Shown: piece after piece, positions 15,636 to 24,277 of the stretch | Layout of the letters: each line of letters starts with the position of its first letter | How positions within the stretch are numbered: position 1 is the stretch's first letter | Source of the DNA: Nostoc sp. UHCC 0870 | GTDB taxonomy: Bacteria > Cyanobacteriota > Cyanobacteriia > Cyanobacteriales > Nostocaceae | DNA: 64,000 nucleotides | Direction of reading: 5' to 3' | Assembly (NCBI RefSeq): GCF_022063185.1 | Contig: NZ_CP091913.1 | Span: 3,597,501-3,661,500 of the forward strand | Program-made: the position numbers and the translations under genes | Notes under the pieces: generated by a model | The model's database searches: none | Told to the model about the DNA's origin: nothing | Seen by the model: the letters and a program-made list of their open reading frames with translations, nothing else

Positions 15636-16640
15636 CTACTCTACGAGGAGTTGTTTGCTAGACACTTCAGCTATTTTACCGTTTTGTAATCGCTCTATAT
15701 CTGTTTGCACCATTTGCTCTAAAAGTCGTTCAAAGCTAATTTGCCCTTCCCACCCTAGATTCTTTTTCGCTTTAGCGGGGTTAGCTACCAGTTGAAAATG
15801 CTCATCTGCTCTGAGGAAATCAGGATTGATAACTACGTGATTTTGCCAATTTAATCCTACACATTCAAAAGCTATAGATACCAGTTCCCTAACACTATGT
15901 AATTTACCTGTGCCAATTACATATTCCTCTGGCTCATCAACTTGTAGCATCAACCACATAGCTTTTACGTAATCACCTGCAAAACCCCAATCCCGTTTGG
16001 CATCTAGACTACCCATTTCCAGTTTGTCAGCTAAACCAAGTTTGATCGATGCTGCGGCCAAAGAAACTTTACGGGTAACAAATTGTGGTGGACGTAGAGG
16101 TGATTCATGATTGTATAAAATCCCACTACAAGCAAATAGACCATAGCGTTGACGGTGATGCACCATTGTCCAATGAGCGTGGAGTTTAGCTGCTGCATAG
16201 GGATTTTTGGGTCTACAGGGAGTGTCTTCATCTTGAGGAGAACAGAAAACATCCCCAAACATCTCCGAACTACTAGCTTGATAAAACCGGGTAGATAAAC
16301 CCACTTGTCGGACTGCATCTAATAAACGTGTAGCAGTCCCAGTAATTAGGTCTAGTGTTCCCAGTGGATCTTTCCACGAATCAGGGACAAAACTAGGTGC
16401 AGCCAAATTATAAATTTCGTGGGGACGGAGTTGTTCTACTGCATTCAAAATTGCCGTGCTATCTCTCAAGTCCACAGTGTAGATTTCCACCTGATTAGCT
16501 AAGTCACCCAACTTTGCTAAATTCGGTTGTCGGTGTGGAGAGACTAATCCCACCACTCTGTAACCATGCTTAAGAAGTAAATGGCTGAGATAGTAGCCAT
16601 CTTGACCAGTAATTCCTGTAATTAAGGCTGTTTTAGTCAT
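15636..16640 (-). CDS. GDP-mannose 4,6-dehydratase-like NAD-dependent epimerase/dehydratase
   Basis: A 334-residue extended short-chain dehydrogenase. The N-terminal Rossmann motif TGITGQDGYYLSHLLL is that of GMD enzymes. ASSSEMFG carries the active-site Ser/Glu region, and PYAAAKLHAHW holds the YxxxK catalytic pair near residue 148. Later RDWGFAGDYVKAMW is also GMD-like. The likely reaction is GDP-mannose to GDP-4-keto-6-deoxymannose, the precursor of GDP-fucose, rhamnose or perosamine. The adjacent GT4 glycosyltransferase fits a polysaccharide or S-layer glycan role. A UDP- or CDP-sugar dehydratase cannot be excluded. Start ATG 16640 is immediate to the Rossmann strand. It appears to be the first gene of a two-gene minus-strand unit. 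Confidence 0.82.
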   Translation of the reverse strand: MTKTALITGITGQDGYYLSHLLLKHGYRVVGLVSPHRQPNLAKLGDLANQVEIYTVDLRDSTAILNAVEQLRPHEIYNLAAPSFVPDSWKDPLGTLDLITGTATRLLDAVRQVGLSTRFYQASSSEMFGDVFCSPQDEDTPCRPKNPYAAAKLHAHWTMVHHRQRYGLFACSGILYNHESPLRPPQFVTRKVSLAAASIKLGLADKLEMGSLDAKRDWGFAGDYVKAMWLMLQVDEPEEYVIGTGKLHSVRELVSIAFECVGLNWQNHVVINPDFLRADEHFQLVANPAKAKKNLGWEGQISFERLLEQMVQTDIERLQNGKIAEVSSKQLLVE

Positions 16641-16902
16641 ATTTTTTCTCCTCTTTCAGCACGTAACACCTACTATTGAGCGATCGCCAAATTACTTATA
16701 AGAAATTTTTGTACATTTACCAACCCAATCAACCGAACCAACCATAAAAGTTCTGACCAATTCTAACAAAGTAGTTACAACTACTCGTATGCAAACCTTA
16801 CTATTATGCACAATAACTTTTTATACAACCAATAAAGAATATTTTCTTCTCTGTGTCTCCGTGTCTCTGTGGTTAAAAAATAATATATCTACAGAGAAAT
16901 AA

Positions 16903-16922
16903 AAAAACCCCCATAGGGGGGG
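16903..16922 (-). terminator. Rho-independent terminator of the cytochrome oxidase operon
   Basis: On the minus strand, CCCCC-TAT-GGGGG-type arms are followed by TTTTTTT. It lies about 50 bases after the ctaE stop. The remaining 330-base gap to the dehydratase gene holds a degenerate CTCCGTGTCTCTG repeat (16847-16877) and no gene. Confidence 0.85.
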
Positions 16923-16969
16923 CAGAATTTTTAGTTGTCCGCGTGGAGTGAACAACTAATAAAGAATAC

Positions 16970-17590
16970 CTACAGTAAATACAACAATCCGAACAAAATA
17001 ATCCAAATTACGTCAACAAAGTGCCAATAGATTTCCGCAGCTTCCACACCAAAGTGTTTTTCATTACTGTAGTGACCAGGAGTGCGCGATCGCCACAACA
17101 CAGCCACAATCGCTAAAACACCGATAGTTACGTGCAAACCGTGGAAACCAGTCAACACATAAAACGCACTAGCAAACAAATTAGTCGTCAGACCAAATTC
17201 AAGATGCGTGTATTCATAAACCTGTCCTACCAAGAAAATCGCACCCATTGCGGCGGTAATTGCCAACCAGGTACGCATACCCTTCGTATCATTCTTTTTG
17301 ATAGCAGTATCAGCATTATGCATAACAAAACTACTAGCAATCAGATTGACAGTGTTCACTCCAGGTAACAATAATTCTAAATCTGGTGTCCCGGCTGGCG
17401 GCCACACAGGTAAAGTTGAACGGAAAGCTAAATAAGCCCCGAACAACCCCATAAAAATCATCCCTTCAGCAATCAAGAACACAAATATCCCAAACAGGCG
17501 ATGATCGGGATGTTCTTCATGATGTCCCTCCACCGCCGCGTGGTGATGATTCAGTTCCGTTTGCGCTGGGTCAATAGTTTGACTTTGCAT
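16970..17590 (-). CDS. ctaE: Cytochrome c oxidase subunit III
   Basis: A 206-residue subunit III of the aa3-type oxidase, which stabilises the catalytic core and proton uptake. The open frame reaches 17698, but ATG 17590 (MQSQTIDPAQTELNHHH) is the likely start because the upstream part is repeat-derived. After a histidine-rich lead, five membrane segments follow, with the conserved GMIFMGLFGAYLAFR and the family's ending EAAEIYWHFVDVIWIILFGL. The length is that of the short bacterial type with fewer helices. It is the last gene of ctaC-ctaD-ctaE and is followed by a strong terminator. About 200 bases of repeats separate it from ctaD. Confidence 0.93.
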   Translation of the reverse strand: MQSQTIDPAQTELNHHHAAVEGHHEEHPDHRLFGIFVFLIAEGMIFMGLFGAYLAFRSTLPVWPPAGTPDLELLLPGVNTVNLIASSFVMHNADTAIKKNDTKGMRTWLAITAAMGAIFLVGQVYEYTHLEFGLTTNLFASAFYVLTGFHGLHVTIGVLAIVAVLWRSRTPGHYSNEKHFGVEAAEIYWHFVDVIWIILFGLLYLL

Positions 17591-17635
17591 GAATTTTGAC
17601 AAGTGTGAATGTATTGGGGATTGGGGATAAAACCA

Positions 17636-17770
17636 ATTCGCAATTCGCAATGGACTAACGTCCCGCTTCGCTAACGCAATTCGCAATAAAAAAGGCAAAA
17701 GGCAAAAATTCTTTAATTTTGAATTTTGTTAGCACAGCGTTAGCGAGTCCGCGAGCGTCATTTTGAATTA
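17636..17770. repeat. STRR tracts with two GC-rich inserts
   Basis: Heptamer AATTCGC is broken at 17649-17676 by ATGGACTAACGTCCCGCTTC plus a few bases. A TTTTGAA tract is broken at 17728-17761 by GTTAGCACAGCGTTAGCGAG and following bases. Both lie between ctaD and ctaE. Confidence 0.7.
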
Positions 17771-17791
17771 GTTTGCTCCCCGGCTGTTTCG

Positions 17792-19510
17792 TTAGATTCT
17801 AGTCTCTATATCCGACTCAATGCTGGGGTATGGCTCATCGAGATCAGCCCTGAATACGGGATTCTCAGATGGAGATACATTTGCAGGTGCGTGTTTTACC
17901 CCATAGTCGTAGGGGCCTGTGGTCAATATTGGGAGAGTTTCAAAGTTTTCAATTTCTGGTGGCGAGGTGGTCATCCACTCTAAGGTGAGGGCTTTCCAGG
18001 GATTATTGCTAGCTTTCTCGCCGTATAACCAACTCCAAATAGCATTGATGATAAAGGGGAAGGTGGAAACTGCGAGAATGTACGAACCATAAGTACAAAT
18101 TTCATTTAATAAGGTAAATTTGGGGTCGTACTGAGCAATCCGGCGATTCATCCCCATTAAACCTAGCTTGTGCATGGGTAGGAAAGTCATATTCAAACCC
18201 ACAATTGTCAGAGCAAAATGTACTTTACCCCAAGTCTCATTAAACATCCGTCCAGTCATTTTCGGAAACCAATGATAAATGGCTGCGAAAATACCCAGCA
18301 CACTACCACCGAAAAGTACATAGTGCAGGTGCGCTACTACAAAGTAAGTGTCGTGGACGTGGATGTCAAAAGGCACAGCTGCCAACATTACACCACTAAT
18401 CCCACCAATTACGAAAGTCCCGACGAAACCCATCGCGAACAGCATGGGACTGTTGAACTGGATTTTGCCACCCCACATTGTTGCCAACCAGCTGAAAATT
18501 TTAATTCCTGTGGGTACGGCAATGATCATGGTGGTGATCATAAAGAACATCCGCAACCAACCGGGAATACCACTGGTAAACATATGGTGCGCCCAGACAA
18601 TTAGCCCTAAGAAACTGATGGCTAAGGATGAGTAGGCGATCGCTTTATAACCGAAAATTGGTTTACGGGAGTGAATGGGAATAATCTCTGAAATTGCCCC
18701 GAAAAATGGCAAAATCATGATATATACCGCCGGGTGGGAGTAAAACCAGAACATATGCTGGTAAACTACCGGATCACCGCCACCAGTCGGGTTAAAAAAT
18801 GTCGTTCCTGCTAATAAGTCAAAAGCCAGCAGAATCAAACCGGCGGCTAATACTGGTGTTGAGAGTAAAACCAACGCTGAAGTAGCCAGCATCGCCCAAC
18901 AAAACAAGGGCATTTGATGGAAGCCCATACTGGGAATACGCATCTTTAGCAGGGTGACGAGAAAATTAATCGCCCCCAAAATCGATGACGTACCCAACAG
19001 CAGGACACTCATAATCCAAATACCCTCACCTACCTGTCCTGTCACCAAACTTAAGGGAGGGTAGGAAGTCCAACCGGCTTCGGCTGCATCCCCGATGACT
19101 AAACTAGCAACCAGCAACAAGCCGGCTGGGGGGATCATCCAAAAAGCTACAGCATTCAGCCTAGGGAATGCCATATCTCTAGCCCCAATCATCAGGGGAA
19201 TCAGATAATTAGCAAAACCTGCCCCGGCTGGCACAATCCACAAGAAAATCATGATTGTGGCGTGCAGTGTAAATAGGCTGTTGTAGAGTTCTGGACTGAC
19301 AAAATCTACTTCTGGGGTTCGCAATTCTGTACGCACCAAGTCAGCTAAAACGCCGCCAATGCAGTAAAAAATGAACGAAGTGACTAGATATTGTAGCCCA
19401 ATTACCTTGTGATCGGTATTGAAGCTAAAGTAGTCTTGCCATTTTCTGACCCCTGGTTCTGGAATATGAACAGGGATGTTGGCAGTTTCTTGTAACTGAG
19501 CTTGTGTCAT
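17792..19510 (-). CDS. ctaD: Cytochrome c oxidase subunit I
   Basis: A 572-residue heme-copper oxidase subunit I with twelve membrane segments. It holds low-spin heme a and the heme a3-CuB site where O2 is reduced. The CuB and cross-linked His-Tyr motif reads WFYSHPAVYIMILPFFG near residue 255. The HHMF pair and HDTYFVVAHLHYVLFGG with the heme axial histidines follow. The proton-channel stretches look intact. Start ATG 19510 gives MTQAQLQETANIP, a short cytoplasmic lead. The upstream neighbour ctaC and the downstream ctaE complete the oxidase. In cyanobacteria this type serves dark respiration in cytoplasmic and thylakoid membranes. Confidence 0.97.
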   Translation of the reverse strand: MTQAQLQETANIPVHIPEPGVRKWQDYFSFNTDHKVIGLQYLVTSFIFYCIGGVLADLVRTELRTPEVDFVSPELYNSLFTLHATIMIFLWIVPAGAGFANYLIPLMIGARDMAFPRLNAVAFWMIPPAGLLLVASLVIGDAAEAGWTSYPPLSLVTGQVGEGIWIMSVLLLGTSSILGAINFLVTLLKMRIPSMGFHQMPLFCWAMLATSALVLLSTPVLAAGLILLAFDLLAGTTFFNPTGGGDPVVYQHMFWFYSHPAVYIMILPFFGAISEIIPIHSRKPIFGYKAIAYSSLAISFLGLIVWAHHMFTSGIPGWLRMFFMITTMIIAVPTGIKIFSWLATMWGGKIQFNSPMLFAMGFVGTFVIGGISGVMLAAVPFDIHVHDTYFVVAHLHYVLFGGSVLGIFAAIYHWFPKMTGRMFNETWGKVHFALTIVGLNMTFLPMHKLGLMGMNRRIAQYDPKFTLLNEICTYGSYILAVSTFPFIINAIWSWLYGEKASNNPWKALTLEWMTTSPPEIENFETLPILTTGPYDYGVKHAPANVSPSENPVFRADLDEPYPSIESDIETRI

Positions 19511-19586
19511 GGTTAAGAGTCAATAGTCAATGGTGATTAGTCAGTAGTTCTTGGTTATGGCTTTGGATTGTGGACTGTTGACTATT

Positions 19587-19747
19587 TAACGCGATGTGCA
19601 ACTTATTTTTGAAACCCCTCTCCATAGAGCGAAGCTCTTCTCGTAGAGTACCTCCCCTGCAAGGAGAGAGGCTTTAAATCTTGCTCCCCTTCCCTACAAG
19701 GGAAGGGGTTGGGGGTTAGGTTTGAGAGAAAGTTGCACACGGCGTTA
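19587..19747. repeat. 161-bp element with 18-bp terminal inverted repeats between ctaC and ctaD
   Basis: TAACGCGATGTGCAACTT at 19587-19604 faces AAGTTGCACACGGCGTTA at 19730-19747; 16 of 18 positions pair. Inside are two further palindromic blocks (GAGAGAGG-type and CCCCTTCCC/GGGAAGGGG). The right arm includes the ctaC stop codon at 19745-19747. It is MITE-like, with no ORF of its own. Confidence 0.6.
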
Positions 19748-20827
19748 TTTATGAATGTGATGTAACATTGCTGGTTGAATTCCCATGTCTTTGGTGTAAG
19801 GTGCGAGGAATTCATCTGGAGTTAGGTTAGCTGGGTTGACAGCAACGGCTTCCTTAAGAGTGTTATTATTCGCAACTAACTGCTCTTGCATCCATTTTTC
19901 AAATGCTTCAGGTTTCTCCACTACCACCTGTGTTCTCATCGCGCCGTGGTAGGGGCCGCACAGTTCAGCACAGATGAGAGTATAATCACCCTCAACTTTT
20001 GGTGTAAAGCGGAGTTCGCTTTGTCTACCAGGGATCGCATCCTGTTTCAGCCGAAATTCGGGGACCCAAAAGGCGTGAATCACATCATTAGCTGTCATAT
20101 TAATTTGCACCTCCCGCCCAATGGGAACGTGCATTTCCCCAGTGGTAATACCTGTTTCGGGATAGGTAAAAATCCAAGCGTATTGTAAACCAGTGACGTT
20201 AATTTTTAACCCAGGTGGTTTGCCGGCATTTTCAGGGCTAGCCCCAATGCTAGGAGATACAATACCTACCCCTGGAGCATCCTGCTTTTGAGGAATTTGG
20301 TCAGCATTGCGGACTGCGGCTGTTGCTGGGTCTTGCATCGCCTCATCAGATTTTTGTTGATTAAGGTTGGGTGCAGTGCTAGGAGGCGTATCATTTAAAG
20401 TTGCAGCGATCGCCGCCCCAGGCATCGCCATCGATTCCTGCATAATGGGGGATTCATGGACAGAGTGGGGATCAAAGCCACCGATGTCATTATAAACTTC
20501 AAAGCTATAGACAGAAATACCGATAACAATAATTGCGGGGATCGCTGTCCAAAGTATCTCTAAAGGTACATTACCCTCAATTGGTGGGCCGTCTTCATTG
20601 TCGCCAGCCCGCCGACGATATTTAACTGCACAGTAAATTAATACACCTTCAACAATCAGAAATATACCTGCTGAGACGGTCATCATCGTATTGAAAAGAC
20701 CATCTACTAGCACGGCTTCATCCGAGGCTGCTGTTGGCAACAAACCGTGATTTTGACCGTACCATAGGCTTGTTAGGGTTAGCCCGATACCAATTAATAA
20801 TGTCCAGATGGAACTTGGGATTTTCAC
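19745..20827 (-). CDS. ctaC: Cytochrome c oxidase subunit II
   Basis: A 360-residue subunit II that takes electrons from cytochrome c6 or plastocyanin through the binuclear CuA centre. Translation starts at GTG 20827. Three hydrophobic stretches (about 7-24, 45-68 and 90-112) give a signal-like segment plus the two membrane helices. The CuA ligands are CAELCGPYHGAM (Cys286, Cys290) and His in HAFWVPEFR. Between the second helix and the CuA cupredoxin fold lies an insertion of about 80 residues (115-195) rich in Pro, Ala, Gln and Asn, which the core family lacks. First gene of ctaC-D-E; the divergent ctaA lies about 400 bases upstream. The stop codon falls within an inverted-repeat element. 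Confidence 0.95.
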   Translation of the reverse strand: MKIPSSIWTLLIGIGLTLTSLWYGQNHGLLPTAASDEAVLVDGLFNTMMTVSAGIFLIVEGVLIYCAVKYRRRAGDNEDGPPIEGNVPLEILWTAIPAIIVIGISVYSFEVYNDIGGFDPHSVHESPIMQESMAMPGAAIAATLNDTPPSTAPNLNQQKSDEAMQDPATAAVRNADQIPQKQDAPGVGIVSPSIGASPENAGKPPGLKINVTGLQYAWIFTYPETGITTGEMHVPIGREVQINMTANDVIHAFWVPEFRLKQDAIPGRQSELRFTPKVEGDYTLICAELCGPYHGAMRTQVVVEKPEAFEKWMQEQLVANNNTLKEAVAVNPANLTPDEFLAPYTKDMGIQPAMLHHIHK

Positions 20828-21230
20828 GGCTCACTTAAATGAATTAATGACGTTATCTCGAAGCGACTTACTTACTAAGGTAATCTAGGCTATTAGATAT
20901 TGACCCGAAAGGTCTGAAATTTTTATTAATTTTTTCGAGTATTTTACTAATCTTGAGTAAAAGAGATTTATTACATACTTTCCAGAGTAGATATCAAAAA
21001 TTAGAAAAATTTAAGGAAAATTTAGCAAATGAAATGGTATTGATAATAACAAATTTCTGACAACTTGAAAAATACCTAAAGCTTCCGGCTAGCAAGGGCA
21101 AAAGTGATTCAAATTATTAGAAGAAAGCTCATCAATAAACCTTGGTATATACGCTAGGGTGGATATGGGTCGGTATGAAAATTGCAAATTTTAAGAAGTT
21201 CTACCAAAAAGTGGGCAGAAGGTATTGTTC
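20828..21230. promoter_or_regulatory. Divergent intergenic region, ctaC / ctaA
   Basis: A 403-base AT-rich gap between the start codons of the oxidase operon (minus) and the heme A synthase gene (plus). It must hold both promoters. I could not pick out a convincing -35/-10 pair or an NtcA-type GTA-N8-TAC site. The AGAAGG at 21218-21222 is the ribosome binding site for ctaA. Confidence 0.6.
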
Positions 21231-22178
21231 ATGAGCGAATTTGTCCTAAAACAACAAAATGAAGCAGCAACAGAGCAGCAAAAGCCCAAGGAAGTAATTC
21301 GTCGCCTCGTGTGGAAAATGAGCATAGCCACCTTGATTTTGATGGCTATAGGCAGTGCTACCCGCGTGATGAATGCTGGGCTTGCTTGCCCAGACTGGCC
21401 ACTTTGCTATGGAGAACTAGTACCAGCCAAGCAAATGAATCTCCAAGTGTTTTTGGAGTGGTTTCACCGTTTGGATGCCAGTTTAATTGGCATTAGCGCG
21501 ATCGCCTTGTTTGGTTTATCCTGGTGGCATCGGCAGGCGTTACCCCGTTGGCTACCTTGGGCGGGTACATTTGCCCTGTTTTTAATCGTCTTCCAAGGGA
21601 TTCTGGGCGGACTCACCGTTACTCAACTGTTACGATTTGATATCGTCACTGCCCACCTGGGGACAGCGTTATTGTTTTTCATTACCCTACTGATTATTGG
21701 CATGGCTCTGACTCCCTACCAGGGAACAGGCAACGTTGGTAAACTGCCTTGGGTGGGTTTAACAGCCGCGATTTTAGTTTATCTGCAAAGTCTATTAGGT
21801 GCTTTAGTCGGCTCTCGTTGGGCGTTACATCAGTGCTTTGGTGGTTCTCAACTGTGTGGCGTGATGTATAGCCACATTTTCGGCTTAGTACCGCCAACAG
21901 TCGCAACTTTAGCCGTAGTGTTGATTTCCTGGCGTACACCAGCACTACACCCAGCTTTGCGGAAACTAGCTAATATGGCAGGTGGGTTGTTAATTTTACA
22001 AATCTTGTTGGGATTTGCTACCTTCCGATTACATCTACAAGTCGAGCCTCTGACTGTCACTCATCAAGCTGTAGGTGCCACACTTTTGGGTGTTTTGGTG
22101 GGTTTTACAGTTCTCGCACTGCGCGACTGGGCTGCAAACGGTGAGATTGAGGTGATAGGTGTGACAGGTGACAGGTGA
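21231..22178 (+). CDS. ctaA: Heme A synthase (COX15/CtaA family)
   Basis: A protein of about 315 residues that oxidises the C8 methyl of heme O to formyl, giving heme A for the divergently encoded oxidase. Eight membrane segments hold the conserved histidines in WFHRLDAS, AHLGTALL, SHIFG and VTHQAVGATLLG. The frame can begin at TTG 21225, but ATG 21231 has AGAAGG at proper spacing. The early ACPDWPLCYGE cysteine loop is present. The last eight residues (VIGVTGDR) and the stop come from a GTGACAG heptamer array that continues to 22240, so the native C-terminus has been replaced or extended. ctaB, the preceding step in the pathway, lies 430 bases downstream. Confidence 0.93.
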   Translation: MSEFVLKQQNEAATEQQKPKEVIRRLVWKMSIATLILMAIGSATRVMNAGLACPDWPLCYGELVPAKQMNLQVFLEWFHRLDASLIGISAIALFGLSWWHRQALPRWLPWAGTFALFLIVFQGILGGLTVTQLLRFDIVTAHLGTALLFFITLLIIGMALTPYQGTGNVGKLPWVGLTAAILVYLQSLLGALVGSRWALHQCFGGSQLCGVMYSHIFGLVPPTVATLAVVLISWRTPALHPALRKLANMAGGLLILQILLGFATFRLHLQVEPLTVTHQAVGATLLGVLVGFTVLALRDWAANGEIEVIGVTGDR

Positions 22179-22240
22179 TAGGTGACAGGTTACAGGTTAT
22201 AGGTTACAGGTTATAGGTTACAGGTTACAGGTTACAGGTT
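22157..22240. repeat. STRR array, ACAGGTG / ACAGGTT heptamers
   Basis: About a dozen 7-bp units start inside the ctaA 3' end and run into the intergenic space. A CCCCTACA array follows at about 22310-22352. The remainder of the 430-base gap contains a 68-codon frame (22399-22605) that I do not consider a gene. Confidence 0.85.
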
Positions 22241-22607
22241 AGAGATTAGTTTTTTGAATACTCAATGTAATGAATCACACAACAAGGGCATAAAAATTAC
22301 TCTTTACCCTTATACCCCTACACCCCTACACCCCTACACCCCTACACCCCCACTCCTATGTTGATAATGAACTACTGACACCAAAAAAGTATGAAACAGT
22401 GAGGAGGAAGGGATCTGAGCGAAAAAGCAGGAAGCGTTTTGACTTCCACCCATCGTTGGCAGACTTTCTCCCTACAAATGAAGCTCAAAACTCTACTCCC
22501 TGCCTTTTAACTCAACACTCTCTACATGGCAGTAGTAAAGGCAAGGATTACCAATCTAGAGCAATGGCTGCACATCAGTTCTTGAAAAAAAAGGAATTAA
22601 AGTAAAA

Positions 22608-23552
22608 ATGATCGAGACTAATGTCTCTCGCCACCACGAAACCTTTCTTCAGGTAGTTCAAAGCTATTATCAGCTAACTAAACCTAGAATTATCCCATTG
22701 CTACTAATTACTACTGCTGGGAGTATGTGGATTGCGGCAAAAGGGGAAGTAGACCCTTTGCTGTTGTTAGTTACTTTGGCTGGTGGGACGTTAGCAGCAG
22801 CTAGCGCGCAGACAATTAACTGCATTTATGACCGAGATATTGATTACGACATGGAACGGACGCGTCATCGTCCCATGCCTTCTGGGAGGGTACAACCCCG
22901 TGATGCCCTGATTTTTGCGATCGCCCTAGCAATACTTTCTTTCACCCTTCTCACGGTATTTGCAAATCTCCTAGCCGCTTTGCTAGCATTCTCTGGCATT
23001 ATTTTTTATGTTTTGGTTTACACCCATTGGCTAAAGCGTCATAGTACCCAAAATATTGTCATTGGTGGGGCGGCTGGTGCAATTCCGGCTTTAGTTGGTT
23101 GGGCAGCCGTTACAGGCACTTTAAGCTGGGCTGCATGGCTAATTTTTGCGATCGTCTTTCTGTGGACACCGCCCCACTTCTGGGCTTTAGCTCTGATGAT
23201 TCGTGATGACTACGCCAAGGTGGGCATTCCCATGCTACCTGTAGTGGAAGGTGCTACAGTCACGGTGAAGCAAATTTGGTACTACACTCTGATTACAGTC
23301 GTAGCAACGATGTTATTAGTTTTTCCTCTACACGCTAGCGGGATCGTTTACGCCGCCTTCGCAGCTGGTTTAGGAGGATTATTTATCCGCAAGTCTTGGT
23401 GTTTGTTACACAACCCCGAAGACCGCACTACAGCTAGAAATTTGTTTCTCTACTCTATCTCTTACATGATGCTGCTGTGTTTGGCGATGGTGGTAGATAG
23501 TCTACCCATTACCCATCGTGTGGTTACGGCTGTGATCGGTTTGATTGGTTAG
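22608..23552 (+). CDS. ctaB: Protoheme IX farnesyltransferase (heme O synthase)
   Basis: A 314-residue polytopic prenyltransferase of the UbiA superfamily. It adds farnesyl diphosphate to the vinyl group of protoheme to make heme O, the substrate of CtaA. The first Asp-rich motif is [19 protein letters not shown] near residues 71-89; the second region includes [20 protein letters not shown] and later [14 protein letters not shown]. About eight membrane segments are predicted. Start ATG 22608 follows AAAAGGAATTAAAGT. It forms, with ctaA upstream and ctaC-D-E across the divergent promoter, a full heme-copper oxidase assembly cluster. A HIP1-built hairpin follows the stop. Confidence 0.95.
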   Translation: MIETNVSRHHETFLQVVQSYYQLTKPRIIPLLLITTAGSMWIAAKGEVDPLLLLVTLAGGTLAAASAQTINCIYDRDIDYDMERTRHRPMPSGRVQPRDALIFAIALAILSFTLLTVFANLLAALLAFSGIIFYVLVYTHWLKRHSTQNIVIGGAAGAIPALVGWAAVTGTLSWAAWLIFAIVFLWTPPHFWALALMIRDDYAKVGIPMLPVVEGATVTVKQIWYYTLITVVATMLLVFPLHASGIVYAAFAAGLGGLFIRKSWCLLHNPEDRTTARNLFLYSISYMMLLCLAMVVDSLPITHRVVTAVIGLIG

Positions 23553-23560
23553 AGCAATTA

Positions 23561-23594
23561 GCGATCGCGTTGGTATAATCTAGGACGCGATCGC
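23561..23594. terminator. HIP1-built hairpin after ctaB
   Basis: GCGATCGCG at 23561-23569 faces CGCGATCGC at 23586-23594 with a 16-base loop, followed by ATTTCT. Two HIP1 octamers form a 9-bp stem shortly after the ctaB stop. It could end transcription of ctaB; the T-tract is weak. Confidence 0.4.
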
Positions 23595-23632
23595 ATTTCT
23601 CGATATTAAACAAACTACTAAATAATTCCTTT

Positions 23633-23968
23633 TTATTTATCCTCTAGCTCGATATCATCATCTGTCAGATATCTTTGTGCAGTATGTCTAATTCGGTAGA
23701 TATTCACTTCTGTTTCAGAAATACCAAAAAGGATTCGGTAACGAAATCGTTTTGATTTTCCGTAGAGCAGTTGGCGGATTTCTATTCCTAACTCCTCGCT
23801 TTCAGGAGCAGTAGGACAACGAGCCGGAAGATGTTTAAGTGAATCAATTGCATCAAGAAGTCCGTTAAACCATTTGTCCGCCATCTGTGGATCTCGCTCT
23901 CGAATCCAAAGGTAGGCAGCTTCCGCATCAGCCAGAGCCGACGGAGAGATGCTAATGCGAAATTCCAT
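23633..23968 (-). CDS. RelE/ParE-family toxin
   Basis: A 111-residue protein of the RelE/ParE superfamily: MEFRISISPSALADAEAAYLWI is the typical first strand plus helix, and the C-terminus has RYRILFGISETEVNIYRIRHTAQRYL, the core strands ending in the usual RH..R pair. Members cut mRNA on the ribosome (RelE) or poison gyrase (ParE), and the branch cannot be fixed here. Start ATG 23968 lies inside the end of the antitoxin gene, an overlap of 17 bases that couples translation. The usual order, antitoxin first, holds. Autoregulation by the complex is expected from the family, not seen. Confidence 0.87.
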   Translation of the reverse strand: MEFRISISPSALADAEAAYLWIRERDPQMADKWFNGLLDAIDSLKHLPARCPTAPESEELGIEIRQLLYGKSKRFRYRILFGISETEVNIYRIRHTAQRYLTDDDIELEDK

Positions 23969-24239
23969 GCTTTCTTCTTAACCCTTCCAATGCTTCTTTT
24001 GCTAGTACTCCTTTTCCTTGCTCGATTTCCTGAATTCCTTCTCTGAGTGCAGCGACAGTTTCGGCATATTCTAACCGCTCCAAAAGTTTCTGATAGGCTT
24101 TGGCATCCTGCACGACAAGTTGAGCTGCACCGTTGACAGTCAGCACAATGGGTTTTTCACTTTGTTCCATCTGCTGAATGTACTGCTTGGTGTTCCTTTG
24201 AAACTCCGAGAGCGAGTGAATATTGTTTAGGTCGATCAT
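23952..24239 (-). CDS. Phd/YefM-family antitoxin
   Basis: A 95-residue protein. The N-terminal half (HSLSEFQRNTKQYIQQMEQSEKPIVLTVNGAAQLVVQDAKAYQKLL) is the Phd/YefM DNA-binding dimer fold. The C-terminal tail (about residues 65-95) is charged and should wrap the toxin. Start ATG 24239 begins MIDLNNIHSLSEF, standard for the family. It precedes and overlaps the RelE/ParE-type toxin gene. In such modules the antitoxin is labile and represses its own promoter, which would lie in the 38-base gap to the CPBP gene or just inside it. Confidence 0.87.
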   Translation of the reverse strand: MIDLNNIHSLSEFQRNTKQYIQQMEQSEKPIVLTVNGAAQLVVQDAKAYQKLLERLEYAETVAALREGIQEIEQGKGVLAKEALEGLRRKHGISH

Positions 24240-24277
24240 AGACTAAACATGAAATTAACCGTTAATTATATGTTACA

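Noticed and set aside
17591..17698. 36-residue N-terminal extension of ctaE
   Set aside because: It reads through AATTCGC repeats and a GC-rich insert; ATG 17590 gives the expected subunit III start.
22399..22605. 68-codon frame before ctaB
   Set aside because: Low-complexity composition, no ribosome site, and directly abuts ctaB without any recognisable motif.
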